Below are positions 17,657 to 25,183 of a stretch of 47,535 nt of DNA, in pieces (the stretch's first letter is position 1; each line of letters opens with the position of its first letter). The notes beneath the pieces are model-generated. The model searched no databases. It saw only the letters and a program-made list of their open reading frames with translations, and was not told the DNA's origin. Source of the DNA: Gammaproteobacteria bacterium (lineage in GTDB: Bacteria > Pseudomonadota > Gammaproteobacteria > Arenicellales > Poriferihabitantaceae); assembly GCA_022822625.1 (NCBI GenBank), contig JAJEAV010000066.1, forward strand, positions 1 to 47,535, in the 5' to 3' direction. Position numbers and translations under genes: made by a program.

Positions 17657-18234
17657 TTGACTCTGTACCCGGTGTCCATGATCTTGATGACCAGCGGTCA
17701 ACAAACACCAGACCAACCTCGAGTGGGTGTTGATTCAACCTGCCCCTCCCCTTCAGCAGTCGCGTCAATGATGGACAATTGCAGGGAGGTTGATATTGAT
17801 CTCGCAAAGACGGGCGTTGTGCCATGGGTCGAAAAAGGATTTCGGCTTTAATCTAAATATTCCACTAATCAAGAGATCAGGGTCATGCAGGCTACAGTTG
17901 CCTCTGCCTGACCAGAGGAAAATCTGGAAAATTCATCTGGTATTCAGCTGTTTTCGGATAGCCAGCTCTATACTAACGCGATTGATTCAGGGCATGTGGA
18001 TGTCGTATTCCGCGATGCGGCCGGGTTTGTAAAATAGCTTGAAGTCAACGCAGGGGAATATGAGTTTGTGGGAGACAAGTATTTTCTTGATGGAAGGACA
18101 GGAATTTGCTTCGAAAGGAAGGTGAGGATTTACGTCTCCTTTTGAATGGGACGATTCAAGCCATTCCTGAACATGGCTTCCATGCAGGTATTAACGCCCG
18201 GCATTTTGACCTTGATCCGTATAACATGAAGTGA
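17657..18234 (+). pseudogene. Fossil of a periplasmic amino-acid-binding protein (SBP family 3)
   Basis: Three stretches in two forward frames match the order of an ABC-type polar amino acid binding protein. The first is PRVGVDSTCPSPSAV to REVDIDLAK (cf. the family start before DIDLAKAL). The second is AIDSGHVDVVFRDAAGFVK, then in-frame after a TAG stop NAGEYEFVGDKYF and RTGICFERK. The third, one frame over, is EDLRLLLNGTIQAI to INARHFDLDPYNMK. Several stops and at least one frameshift intervene, and the central lobe is mostly unrecognisable. No matching permease or ATPase gene is present. It is an old inactive gene between pteridine reductase and dsbB. Confidence 0.6.
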
Positions 18235-18332
18235 GACAGATTCATTCCGTGTCACTGCATATACTTGAATAATGGCTTGACCAACCCATTATTGGCCTGT
18301 TCACCACTGATTTTGGTTGTGATGACATTTTT

Positions 18333-18818
18333 ATGCTGAATTATCGTTCTTTCTGTCTTGTCGGATTTGTCTCCTGTGTCGGGCTAATTGCTGTAGCCCT
18401 TTATTTTCAACACATCGACGGGCTTGACCCTTGTCCGCTCTGTATATTTCAACGAGTCGCCTTCATGTTGATGGGGGCGGTGTTTCTGATTGCTGTTTTG
18501 CACAACCCGAAGAAGACTGGCATGAAGGTTTACGGAGCAATTGCGACAGTAATCGGGCTGGCAGGTATTGCCATTGCTGCCCGACATGTGTGGTTGCAGA
18601 ATGCACCGGAAGATCAAGTGCCAGAATGCGGGCCGGGCCTGGACTTCATGGTTGAAGTCCTACCGTTTCACGTAATGCTTGAAAAGGTGTTTATGGGGTC
18701 GGGAGAATGTGCAGAAGTGTCCTGGACATTTCTCGGTCTTTCGATGCCAGCCTGGAGTCTCATCTGGCTACTGCTTCTGACGGCAATTTCTGTCAGACTC
18801 GCATTCTCGAAAAGTTGA
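18333..18818 (+). CDS. dsbB: Disulfide bond formation protein B
   Basis: A 161-residue inner-membrane oxidoreductase that reoxidises periplasmic DsbA and passes electrons to quinone. The first active pair is the CPLC motif (LDPCPLCIFQR, about residues 33-43). The second pair is split between VPECGPGL and GSGECAEV in the periplasmic loop. Four membrane segments are present and the length is typical (E. coli 176). Its stop overlaps the TTG start of the next gene, suggesting a small operon. The DsbA partner is not in the window. Confidence 0.93.
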   Translation: MLNYRSFCLVGFVSCVGLIAVALYFQHIDGLDPCPLCIFQRVAFMLMGAVFLIAVLHNPKKTGMKVYGAIATVIGLAGIAIAARHVWLQNAPEDQVPECGPGLDFMVEVLPFHVMLEKVFMGSGECAEVSWTFLGLSMPAWSLIWLLLLTAISVRLAFSKS

Positions 18819-19414
18819 ACACCCAACCACCCGACACAACTTTTGCCGTTCTCTGCCGTGAAGTAAAAGCCTGTCGAATCTGTCGATCAGAGTTGCCTCT
18901 TCTACCGAATCCGGTATTTCGTGCCTCACCCGAAGCACGAATCCTGATTGCCAGCCAGGCACCCGGAATTCGAGTGCATCAAAGTGGCATACCCTTCAAT
19001 GATCCGAGCGGTGACCGTTTACGCGACTGGCTTGGCGTGGACTGCAATACATTCTACGATTCATCATTGTTCGCAATCATTCCCATGGGATTTTGCTACC
19101 CCGGAACAGGGCCTACTGGCGACCTACCCCCGCGCAAGGAATGCGCAGCGACCTGGCGTCAGCCATTGCTTGACAAACTGCCCAATATAGAAACCACAAT
19201 CGCTATCGGACAATACGCAATCCACTGGCATCTTGGCAGAAAACGAAAAACAACCCTTACCGAAACCGTCAGACACTGGCAAGATTATTCTCCGGAGACC
19301 ATTCCTCTACCCCATCCAAGCCCGAGAAACAATATCTGGCTTGCCCGAAATCCCTGGTTCGAAAAAGAGGTGCTGCCATTGCTCAAGTCCCGGATCAAGC
19401 ACCACATCAACTGA
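18815..19414 (+). CDS. Uracil-DNA glycosylase family protein
   Basis: About 199 residues from a TTG that overlaps the dsbB stop (TTGA). An upstream ATG at 18707 would bury 112 bases in dsbB and adds no recognisable sequence. Motifs of the uracil-DNA glycosylase superfamily are ILIASQAPGIRVHQSGIPF (substrate loop), DPSGDRLRDWLGV, and the C-terminal LPHPSPRNNIWLARNPWF. Two CxxC-like cysteines (CREVKACRIC) near the N-terminus resemble the iron-sulfur ligands of some family branches, though not a full set. These proteins excise uracil from DNA, but this small clade lacks a characterised member I can name. Confidence 0.82.
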   Translation: MNTQPPDTTFAVLCREVKACRICRSELPLLPNPVFRASPEARILIASQAPGIRVHQSGIPFNDPSGDRLRDWLGVDCNTFYDSSLFAIIPMGFCYPGTGPTGDLPPRKECAATWRQPLLDKLPNIETTIAIGQYAIHWHLGRKRKTTLTETVRHWQDYSPETIPLPHPSPRNNIWLARNPWFEKEVLPLLKSRIKHHIN

Positions 19415-19561
19415 TTGCCTTCCGTTACTCTACCTGGTTTTCATCGGACTGAAACAGTTGTGAAAGAGCCTGTACAGCAAATTGTCCAACCCCGATCATG
19501 AATGAGTCAATACAACAGAGCATCAGACATAATTCAAGTTCGGTCTGCCCTGCTCCGGTTT

Positions 19562-20383
19562 TCAGCCAAGATTCTGTCTGAAAAACTCCACGGTCCGTTC
19601 CCAGGAAAGTGCCGCATCATCGGCGTCATACCGGGCACTGGTCGGATTGGCAAACGCATGATCCGCCTCGTACCAGTGGACCGTCAGCTCCGACTTTCCT
19701 GCGCTTTGCATCGCTGACTCGAAACCACTCACCATGTCCTGGTTGATCCAGCCGTCCCGAATGGCGAAATGCCCCAGCACGGGGCCTTGCAGGGATGCCA
19801 GATCGGTGTCGGTCTTTTTGACATTGCCATAGTAGATGACCGTGGCATCCACCGGTGTAGCCAACGAGGCGTTCAACGACCAGCCACCGCCAAAGCACCA
19901 TCCCACGGTGCCCACCTTGCCCGTAGAGGCAGGACTCTTTTTTAGATAGTCGACCCAGCTGACCAGAATATCCGTGGCGACGGTCGGATCGACTTTCTGC
20001 ATTAGCGCCCGTGCTCCGTCTGGCGAGTCTGCTACCTCGCCACCGTACAAATCGACGGCCAGGGCCAGATAACCCAGATTAGCCAACTCCACTGCCACCG
20101 CCCGGATCTGGTCGTTCAGCCCCCACCACTCATGAACAAGCAGGATGGCAGGAGCCTTGTCCGCGTCCGGCATAGCTAGTGTGGCCGAAACATCCCGACC
20201 GCCATGGGTAGTGAGCATGACGGTTTGAGTCCCGTCAGCCGCCGCACGAGCAAGTTCTGGATAGGCCAGAACCGTGGCCAGAGGCAGGGATGCCAGTCCT
20301 TTCAGAAACAGGCGGCGATCGGAGCTTGAAATCCTGATCGGTGGCAATTTACGGTGATTGCCGCAACCTTTGATGTCACACAT
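19562..20383 (-). CDS. Exported dienelactone hydrolase family protein
   Basis: A 273-residue alpha/beta hydrolase. The N-terminus has a twin-arginine-type signal: SSSDRRLFLKGLASLPLATV then an AxA-like site near LARAAADG, so it is probably exported folded through Tat. The catalytic elements are the HEWWG loop (VHEWWGLNDQIR), the nucleophile cysteine in GWCFGGGWS, and the histidine in EADHAFANP; an aspartate in AIRDGWIN fits the acid. Natural substrates are unknown, and the family includes carboxymethylenebutenolidase and many general esterases. It stands alone. Confidence 0.88.
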   Translation of the reverse strand: MCDIKGCGNHRKLPPIRISSSDRRLFLKGLASLPLATVLAYPELARAAADGTQTVMLTTHGGRDVSATLAMPDADKAPAILLVHEWWGLNDQIRAVAVELANLGYLALAVDLYGGEVADSPDGARALMQKVDPTVATDILVSWVDYLKKSPASTGKVGTVGWCFGGGWSLNASLATPVDATVIYYGNVKKTDTDLASLQGPVLGHFAIRDGWINQDMVSGFESAMQSAGKSELTVHWYEADHAFANPTSARYDADDAALSWERTVEFFRQNLG

Positions 20384-20618
20384 GCTTGATTGCTCTCGGC
20401 AGTTTGTCGAAATGATCTTTCATAAAACAGGGCTGGACACTGGATTCCATGTCAGCCAATGTAGACTCCTCACTCGGGACGTTTCGTTCAGGAGCCCAGT
20501 TTACACGAAAAATCGGGCAACGCTGAAGCATAATCTTGTTTCACTGCCCCGTGCTCCATGGTGTGTCCAAGTGATAGATATAAGCTCAAAACCAACTCCT
20601 TTCTTGTCTGAATTCGAC

Positions 20619-21464
20619 TCATCCAAAGTAACGGATTGCGATAACTCCCAGGGCGACCACGACCGCCGCGAAAATGCGTTGACGGCCAAATGGCTCCTTC
20701 AATAACAAGGTGCCAATCAGGGCAGCAAAAATTACGCTGGTTTCGCGCAAGGACGATACCAGTGCCATCGCTCCCAGACCCATTGCATGAATGACAATGC
20801 CATATGCGACCGACGAGGCCAGGCCACCAGCCAGCACCTGAGACCGATTTTGCACCAGAAAGGCAAACCAGCTCTGTCGGTGAAACCATGTCAGCCAAAT
20901 CACGATAGGGACGGCCTCCAGGGTAAACAGCCAGAGAATATAGGACAGGCTATTTTCCACCTGCCGTACACCGACACCATCGGTAACGGTATACAGGGCG
21001 ATAAGAACGCAGGTGGCCAATGACCACCAGAGCGTAGGTGTAAATCGATAGTGATAACTGACACCAAAAAAAGCCAGAGACATCAAGCCCACGCTTACCA
21101 GAACAACTCCAAGCAATGCCTGCAGACTTAGCACTTCGCCGAAAAAAATGGCGGCTCCAGCAGCTACCAGGACCGGTGCGAGACCACGAAACAACGGGTA
21201 CACGAGGGAAAGGTCACCGCTCTGATATGCCCGACCCAAAGTAAAATAGTAGACATTGTGTATAAGCATGGATGCGATCAGGAACACCCAGGATTCAGCC
21301 GTTGGCAACGGAACCGTCCAGAGCAGACCCAGAGAGATCAATCCGGCGACGAGGCGATAGGCAGCAATGCTGTAGACCGGACTTCCTCCGGATTTGGCCA
21401 GCGCATTCCAGCCTGCATGCAATGCGGCCGCAAACAGAACCAACAGTACCAGTTCGGTTGACAT
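20619..21464 (-). CDS. EamA-type DMT transporter
   Basis: A 281-residue membrane protein with about ten hydrophobic segments in two EamA repeats (first around VLFAAALHAGWNALAKSGG, second around IALYTVTDGVGVRQ). Drug/metabolite transporters of this type export metabolites or amino acids; the substrate cannot be deduced. The conserved ends of each repeat (VLVSVGLM and AVVVALGVIAIRYFG) are present. Its start lies four bases from the stop of the prolyl aminopeptidase gene, so the pair is co-transcribed. A link between peptide breakdown and amino-acid export is suggestive only. Confidence 0.85.
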   Translation of the reverse strand: MSTELVLLVLFAAALHAGWNALAKSGGSPVYSIAAYRLVAGLISLGLLWTVPLPTAESWVFLIASMLIHNVYYFTLGRAYQSGDLSLVYPLFRGLAPVLVAAGAAIFFGEVLSLQALLGVVLVSVGLMSLAFFGVSYHYRFTPTLWWSLATCVLIALYTVTDGVGVRQVENSLSYILWLFTLEAVPIVIWLTWFHRQSWFAFLVQNRSQVLAGGLASSVAYGIVIHAMGLGAMALVSSLRETSVIFAALIGTLLLKEPFGRQRIFAAVVVALGVIAIRYFG

Positions 21465-21468
21465 CGGT

Positions 21469-22428
21469 TCAATTGCAGCGGGAGATGTATTCTGTCGTTC
21501 TGATTAGGCGATCGGTAATGCCCGGTTCATCAAATGCATGACCTGAATCTGGAATAATGAAAAAATCGGCCTGGGGCATAGACTGGTGTAATTCCCAGGC
21601 AGTCTTCATGGGAGTACAGACATCGTATCGTCCCTGTATGATCGTGGTAGGGATGTGCTGGATGGCATTCACTGACTGCAATATCCAGTTGTCGTAATCA
21701 AAAAACCCACCATGATGGAAGTAATGGGTTTCAATTCGGGCAAATGCTTCTGCAAAATCCGGCTTGCCGAAAAGATCGATCTGTTGCGGGCGGGGCAATA
21801 GGTTAATTGTACCGCCTTCCCACTGACTCCATGCCCGGGCACAGCGGATTCTCTCGGCCGCATCACCACCGGTCAGCCTGCGATAATATGCACCAATCAA
21901 GTCACCCCTTTCGTCAGCCGGAATAGGGTCGATAAACAGTTCCCATGCGTCAGGGAAAATAAAGCTTGCACCTGACTGGTAAAACCACTCCAGTTCGAGT
22001 CGTCGCAAGGTAAAGATGCCCCGCAGAATCAATGCAGACACCCGATCTGGGTGGCTGATTGCGTAGGTCAAGGCAAGTGTACTGCCCCAGGACCCCCCAC
22101 AGACCAGCCATTTGTCAAAGCCTAGGCCTATGCGAATCAATTCCATATCCGCTACCAGATGCCAGGTTGTGTTGTACTCCAGAGATGCCCATGGGCGGCT
22201 TTGCCCACAGCCCCGTTGGTCAAACAGGACGATGTGGTATTTTTCCGGGTCAAAAACCTGCCTCTGTGATGGTTGACTGCCACCACCTGGACCGCCGTGT
22301 AGATAGACCGCCGGAATCCCGTCTGGATTGCCACTTTGCTCAACATAAACCTGATGACCGTCACCGACATCAAGATGACATTGGTGAAATGGCTTGATTT
22401 CCGGATACAGGGTACGATAAGTTGACAT
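21469..22428 (-). CDS. pip: Prolyl aminopeptidase
   Basis: A 319-residue cytoplasmic serine peptidase (S33) that removes N-terminal proline. The start MSTYRTLYPEIKPFHQCHLD is typical. Motifs are YLHGGPGGGS (oxyanion region), FDQRGCGQSRPW, and the nucleophile serine in CGGSWGSTLALTYA, with the charge-relay aspartate in IIQGRYDVCTP and the histidine in PDSGHAFDEP. All catalytic residues are intact and the length matches the family. Confidence 0.95.
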   Translation of the reverse strand: MSTYRTLYPEIKPFHQCHLDVGDGHQVYVEQSGNPDGIPAVYLHGGPGGGSQPSQRQVFDPEKYHIVLFDQRGCGQSRPWASLEYNTTWHLVADMELIRIGLGFDKWLVCGGSWGSTLALTYAISHPDRVSALILRGIFTLRRLELEWFYQSGASFIFPDAWELFIDPIPADERGDLIGAYYRRLTGGDAAERIRCARAWSQWEGGTINLLPRPQQIDLFGKPDFAEAFARIETHYFHHGGFFDYDNWILQSVNAIQHIPTTIIQGRYDVCTPMKTAWELHQSMPQADFFIIPDSGHAFDEPGITDRLIRTTEYISRCN

Positions 22429-22529
22429 GAAGGTAATCCAGTTAAGAATGGAGCATCATCCGCTTGTTTGGTCCCGAGTAGGGAGTTGGCAAATTTGCTG
22501 CAGAATAAGATACCATTTCGGCCCCGGCT

Positions 22530-23357
22530 TTGAAATCTGAAATCAAATTGGATCAGAACCAGTTTTTGCATAACCTCCAACAGGACTGCTTTGTGCAGGT
22601 TCCGTCCTCGTTGTCTCGAAAAGAAATTGAAGCCGCGGCAAATGGGTTTCTCTCTTTTTTGTCACTACCTGAGGAAATTCGGCAACAACTTCATTTTCCT
22701 GCCACTATACCCCGTGCCAGTGCTGATGGCTATACCAACAAGGTAGATTTGGAGCATAAGGATTCAAAACAGTTTTTCCATTGGAATCCAGCTCTCATGG
22801 ATCGAGCACCTTGTCAAGATCTACGCCAGTCGGAACCCGTGATTGAGGAATTTTTCCGGCTGGCCGAGCATGTATATCACAAGGCAGAAGGCATTCTTGA
22901 GGAGGTTTACACCCAGTACCTGCCCCAATATTATCCCCGGATTTTCCATCAAGGACGTCTGATTGACGGTATTTTGCGTTTTTTGTGTTATGCCCCGAAT
23001 TCGTCAGAAAAAATCGGCGCCAAGGGGCATTTTGACAAAGGATTCAGCACTTTGGCCTTGGGAGACAGTGCCCAGGGGTTGCGAATTGGATCTTGTGCAA
23101 AGCATTCACTGACAGAAGTGGAGTATCAGGACCAGCAGGCCATATTCATGCCGGCATGGATGTTGTTCCAGTCTTCCGATGGTCAAATCAAGCCTGCCTG
23201 GCATGATGTGGTCTCTGATTCAACGAAGCCAGTCAATGCAATCTGTGCACGCTGGTCCATTGTGTTCTTCATTAATGACCCAAAGATGCAATACACAAAC
23301 TGGGATGACGTTCATACCCCTATTCATCAACCACCAGTCACACCGAAAAACAGCTGA
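22530..23357 (+). CDS. 2-oxoglutarate/Fe(II)-dependent oxygenase, isopenicillin-N-synthase-like
   Basis: A 275-residue protein with the iron triad of the 2-oxoglutarate dioxygenase fold: H167 and D169 (KGHFDKGFSTLAL) and H225 (AWHDVVSD), plus the cosubstrate pair R241-x-S243 (ARWSIVFFIND). Substrate unknown. The start is a TTG without a strong ribosome-binding site; no better start precedes the conserved part. The last 80 codons lie in the 372-bp segment repeated at 24812, so a truncated twin of this gene exists downstream. Its original convergent neighbour was evidently the MFS transporter now at 25070. Confidence 0.82.
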   Translation: MKSEIKLDQNQFLHNLQQDCFVQVPSSLSRKEIEAAANGFLSFLSLPEEIRQQLHFPATIPRASADGYTNKVDLEHKDSKQFFHWNPALMDRAPCQDLRQSEPVIEEFFRLAEHVYHKAEGILEEVYTQYLPQYYPRIFHQGRLIDGILRFLCYAPNSSEKIGAKGHFDKGFSTLALGDSAQGLRIGSCAKHSLTEVEYQDQQAIFMPAWMLFQSSDGQIKPAWHDVVSDSTKPVNAICARWSIVFFINDPKMQYTNWDDVHTPIHQPPVTPKNS

Positions 23358-23487
23358 ATCGAAATAATCGTGATCAATGCGCAGAATACTGGAAGTCCTG
23401 TCTCAGGCCATTTTTTGCGTTTGACTTGGCAATCGGCACCATGGCTACGGCTTTAGGCAGGAACAACACGGCAATGAAGATGAGTGT
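23116..23487. repeat. 372-bp direct repeat, copy 1
   Basis: Matches 24812-25183 without gaps at a constant offset of 1,696, with eight mismatches counted by eye (about 98% identity). Five of these lie in the first 30 or so bases. The repeat spans the last 80 codons of the oxygenase gene, its stop, and the last 38 codons of the convergent MFS gene. Here the MFS part ends abruptly at 23487. Confidence 0.93.
23374..23487 (-). pseudogene. 3' fragment of the MFS transporter gene
   Basis: The last 38 codons and stop of the transporter gene at 25070-26314, carried in repeat copy 1. The rest of the gene is absent upstream (past 23487), so the fragment has no start and is inert. Confidence 0.85.
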
Positions 23488-23600
23488 GAGGATTATGCAG
23501 GAAAGTGCCGAAACTTGGCATGAACCGGGATTTATCAAGTTCTTCCTACTTCACCTGAACTGGGTTTTATAAGGAAGTAGCAGTTGGGAAAAGCTGATTT

Positions 23601-23629
23601 TTGCAATTTTCGGTGATGTTTTATATACT
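23601..23629 (+). promoter_or_regulatory. Sigma-70 type promoter of the two-transmembrane gene
   Basis: TTGCAA at 23601-23606, exactly 17 bases of spacer, TATACT at 23624-23629. It gives a leader of about 45 bases before the ATG at 23680. The cassette thus carries its own promoter. Confidence 0.6.
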
Positions 23630-23679
23630 AATTTCAAAGTACAGTAAATCCTGTTGATATCAAACTCTGAGTTATACAA

Positions 23680-24207
23680 ATGCCGTCTCAATCTGACCCA
23701 GTATCTGACCAAACAAGAAATGAGATTTGGCAAGGGTATCTTGATGCCGAACGACTAAATCGATACTATCTATATCTTGCAGACAAGTATCGAAAAATAA
23801 ATCAAGGCATCAAGTTTTTAACTGTATTTGCAGCCGTCGGCGGGGTCACCAGACTGATCGATATTCTCCCCGATGGATGGAATTGGATAGCTGACATATC
23901 CAGTGTGGCTATCTTGCTTCTCGTGATATCCGAGATTGTTTTTGACTTTAGATCAAAGTCTGCGGTATTAACTCGAACAAGCGAAGACATACAGCATATT
24001 ACCAAGGATTGGCAGATTCTTTGGAATCAAGTCGACAAGGAAGATGCAACTAATGATGCTATCCTAAAACAAATGGATGATCTACTAAATAAATCAATAG
24101 AATCAATCAAGCCTGTAGGACGAATAGGGTTGTCCGAAGACAAAAGGCTTAATCAAAAGTCATGGGAAGAAGCCATTAAAGTGATTTCCGATCAATATGC
24201 TACTTAA
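23680..24207 (+). CDS. Two-transmembrane SLATT-like protein
   Basis: A 175-residue protein with a charged N-terminal helix (IWQGYLDAERLNRYYLYLADKYRK split across residues 16-39), two membrane segments (about 43-62 and 68-89), and a C-terminal helical cytosolic part with EDIQHITKDWQILWNQVDKE and KRLNQKSWEEAIKVI. This is the topology of SLATT-type proteins, predicted pore-forming effectors in bacterial conflict systems; the assignment rests on topology and the RYY...LADKYRK pattern, not a search. No nucleotide-signal synthase is next to it. It has its own promoter, is followed three bases later by a proline-rich peptide gene, and sits between the 372-bp repeats. A decayed homologue is at 16340. 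Confidence 0.8.
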   Translation: MPSQSDPVSDQTRNEIWQGYLDAERLNRYYLYLADKYRKINQGIKFLTVFAAVGGVTRLIDILPDGWNWIADISSVAILLLVISEIVFDFRSKSAVLTRTSEDIQHITKDWQILWNQVDKEDATNDAILKQMDDLLNKSIESIKPVGRIGLSEDKRLNQKSWEEAIKVISDQYAT

Positions 24208-24210
24208 GTT

Positions 24211-24306
24211 ATGAGTGGAGGTATTGAAATACGTGGACGAGGGCAAGGGCCTACTCCATCAAAACCCCCAAACCCGTCACCGCCACCACCTCCACCCAAA
24301 CCATAA
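24211..24306 (+). CDS. 31-residue proline-rich peptide
   Basis: ATG three bases after the stop of the two-transmembrane gene; TAA at 24304-24306. The peptide starts MSGGIEIRGRGQGPTPSKPP and its second half is almost only proline with a few Ser, Asn and Lys, ending in PKP. There is no separate ribosome-binding site, so translation would be coupled to the upstream gene. The spacing and the non-random composition make a real small gene plausible. Function unknown; a cytoplasmic modulator or ligand of the membrane protein is a guess. An antisense 58-codon frame overlaps it. Confidence 0.5.
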   Translation: MSGGIEIRGRGQGPTPSKPPNPSPPPPPPKP

Positions 24307-24427
24307 CCGCAAGTGCTACAACCGCATAGGCAACTCTCCGACACGTCGAATTGGAATCAACCGGGAGAGCACCCTGAATCACTTGCCCGGCCTCTTCGAG
24401 AGTGTCAACTCGTTGTGTTTCTAGCAT
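24251..24427 (-). CDS. Possible 58-residue small membrane protein (antisense)
   Basis: Reverse ATG at 24427 preceded by GGTAGGA with good spacing. The product begins MLETQRVDTLEEAGQVIQGA and ends with a hydrophobic stretch (VAYAVVALAVMVWVEVVAV) that could span a membrane. It overlaps the proline-rich peptide gene on the other strand, so at most one is likely to be under strong selection. Reported because its ribosome-binding site is better than that of the sense peptide. No family recognised. Confidence 0.25.
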   Translation of the reverse strand: MLETQRVDTLEEAGQVIQGALPVDSNSTCRRVAYAVVALAVMVWVEVVAVTGLGVLME

Positions 24428-24614
24428 GATAATCCTACCTTGGAGATTCCATACCCAGTCCTCGAATGATAAATTTCACTCCTATAGGATCATCAATAAT
24501 CCATACTATTTTTGGAGACCAAGCTTCAGATTTAGGAAAGCAGGTTGCATTCACTTCAAATTGGGTAAGCCTTGTTGCCTAGAATCAGGCCCCCCCACAC
24601 TCCTTTATCTCAAT

Positions 24615-24688
24615 GACTACATAGCTCAGCAGGTTAGAGCACATCACTCATAATGATGGAGTCCCCTGTTCGATCCAGGGCGTAGCTA
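24615..24688 (+). tRNA. tRNA-Met (CAU), acceptor stem decaying; possible pseudo-tRNA
   Basis: A tRNA core is clear. It has a D stem GCTC/GAGC, the anticodon stem CATCA/TGATG around CTCATAA (anticodon CAT, elongator Met type), and a T arm CCCTG-TTCGATC-CAGGG. The acceptor stem is damaged: GACTACA faces CGTAGCT, giving two A-C mismatches and one G-T wobble. All are explained by G-to-A or C-to-T changes from the usual GGCTACG/CGTAGCC. The 3' end reads ACCG, so CCA is not encoded. It lies inside the cassette between the 372-bp repeats. It may be a non-functional copy or integration scar. Confidence 0.65.
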
Positions 24689-24811
24689 CCGGTTCTTCCC
24701 ATGGTTCAACAAACAAAAGAGGGCAAGTGGATTTACAGAAAGCATATTTATCTCATGTATCTATGAGGGAAACAGACCATAATGCACGATATAGAACAAC
24801 TCGAGCTTCGA

Positions 24812-25053
24812 AAGTGGAATATCAGGATCGGCAGACCATGTTCATGCCGGCATGGATGTTGTTCCAGTCTTCCGATGGTCAAATCAAGCCTGCCTGGCAT
24901 GATGTGGTCTCTGATTCAACGAAGCCAGTCAATGCAATCTATGCACGCTGGTCCATTGTGTTCTTCATTAATGACCCAAAGATGCAATACACAAACTGGG
25001 ATGACGTTCATACCCCTATTCATCAACCATCAGTCACACCGAAAAACAGTTGA
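24812..25053 (+). pseudogene. 3' fragment of the 2-oxoglutarate oxygenase gene
   Basis: Carries the last 80 codons of the oxygenase at 22530 (from VEYQDRQTMFMPAWM to the stop) inside repeat copy 2. The sequence before 24812 is unrelated and lacks the HxD iron ligands, so no active enzyme can result. An open frame runs back to 24727 but its first 28 codons do not resemble the family. Confidence 0.85.
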
Positions 25054-25183
25054 ATCGAAATAATCGTGATCAATGCGCAGAATACTGGAAGTCCTGTCTC
25101 AGGCCATTTTTTGCGTTTGACTTGGCAATCGGCACCATGGCTACGGCTTTAGGCAGGAACAACACGGCAATGAAGATGAGTGT
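24812..25183. repeat. 372-bp direct repeat, copy 2
   Basis: Second copy of 23116-23487. Here the MFS portion continues into an intact gene, while the oxygenase portion is a dead end. Confidence 0.93.
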
